Shown here: positions 14,634 to 14,839 of the stretch, in pieces
Numbering within the stretch: position 1 is the first letter of the stretch
How the letters are laid out: the number at the start of each line of letters is the position of its first letter
NCBI GenBank assembly: GCA_945892985.1
Contig: CAMDDU010000076.1
Coordinates: forward strand, 1-14,839
DNA from: CAITSH01 sp945892985
GTDB lineage: Bacteria > Pseudomonadota > Gammaproteobacteria > Burkholderiales > SG8-39
Reading direction: 5' to 3'
DNA length: 14,839 nt
The notes under the pieces: generated by a model
Database searches by the model: none
What the model was told of the DNA's origin: nothing
The model's input: only the letters and a program-made list of their open reading frames with translations
Translations under genes and position numbers: made by a program

Positions 14634-14839
14634 TGCGAATTAAACCTCGAAGTGCAACATCCGGGCTTTAGAGGAAGGTGAGATGCCCCAGGGTGTACCT
14701 TTCTGTTTGCGAAGACGGATAGGAGCATCCCATGCGCTACAAGCATCTCACCTTTGAGCAACGCTATCACATCGAGCTGGGCAAACGCAGGCCTCTGACT
14801 AGCGAGGTCATTGCGCGTCAAATCGGGGTTCATCCGAGC
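14634..14839 (+). mobile_element. IS30-family insertion sequence, left end (partial)
   Basis: ATTAAACCTCGAAGTGCAACA, starting about 14639, resembles the terminal inverted repeats of IS30 elements, which commonly end in a GTGCAACA-like core. An IS30-type transposase starts 90 bases inside it. The exact outer boundary and any target duplication cannot be set because the right end lies beyond the window. Confidence 0.6.
14732..14839 (+). CDS. IS30-family transposase, N-terminal 36 codons (runs off the edge)
   Basis: From the ATG at 14732 the frame reads MRYKHLTFEQRYHIEL, then TSEVIARQIGVHPS at the window edge. This is the N-terminal helix-turn-helix (HTH_38) typical of IS30 transposases, which recognises the element's ends; the DDE catalytic core lies outside. 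AGGAG at 14721-14725 is a well-placed ribosome binding site. It is transcribed divergently from hyuA, away from the catabolic cluster. Whether the full gene is intact cannot be seen. Confidence 0.9.
   Translation, partial: MRYKHLTFEQRYHIELGKRRPLTSEVIARQIGVHPS

Noticed and set aside
14483..14833. A 116-codon - strand frame upstream of hyuA
   Set aside because: It crosses the IS30 end and overlaps the opposite-strand transposase start; no domain is visible.

Overview
The window is about 60% GC and looks like a chromosomal accessory or catabolic region of a betaproteobacterium, probably Burkholderiales-like. The main reason is three Bug/TctC-family periplasmic binding proteins beside a HyuA/HyuB pair, a combination typical of that group. 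This is a placement from gene families only; no rRNA, tRNA or taxonomic marker is present.

Left part (1-3078, genes on +). A short open frame with a secretory leader but no visible start codon (154-369) abuts a secreted alpha/beta hydrolase (373-1185). A frameshifted IS91-family transposase remnant follows (about 1189-1696). Next is a small lipoprotein with a 3-keto-disaccharide hydrolase (DUF1080) domain (1980-2597), closed by a clear Rho-independent terminator (2620-2645). The 433 bases from 2646 to 3078 hold no gene I can support.

Main part (14374 down to 3079, all genes on -). In transcription order: HyuA (14374-12320), HyuB (12213-10186), an Asp/Glu-racemase-superfamily enzyme with two candidate catalytic cysteines (10189-9467, ATGA overlap with hyuB), two tandem related Bug proteins (9320-8352 and 8317-7331), an NMT1/THI5-like binding-protein-fold protein with no export signal (7290-6379), a thiamine-diphosphate-dependent enzyme (6282-4498), and, beyond a duplicated palindromic repeat, a third Bug protein with a Tat-like leader (4062-3079). 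I infer a pathway that takes up a carboxylated or cyclic-amide compound, activates or hydrolyses it with ATP through HyuAB, isomerises or decarboxylates it with the racemase-family enzyme, and processes a 2-oxo acid with the ThDP enzyme. The substrate cannot be read from the sequence.

Non-coding signals. A sigma70-like promoter and a 16-bp inverted repeat precede hyuA. Short tandem repeats of different units sit in three spacers of the cluster (9-bp units at 12223 and 6341, 13-bp units at 9331). A tandem duplication of about 203 bp (4074-4478) carries two long palindromes. Each is followed on the - strand by a run of T, so they may terminate transcription after the ThDP gene.

Right edge (about 14634-14839). 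The left end and first 36 codons of an IS30-family insertion sequence lie upstream of the hyuA promoter and run out of the window.
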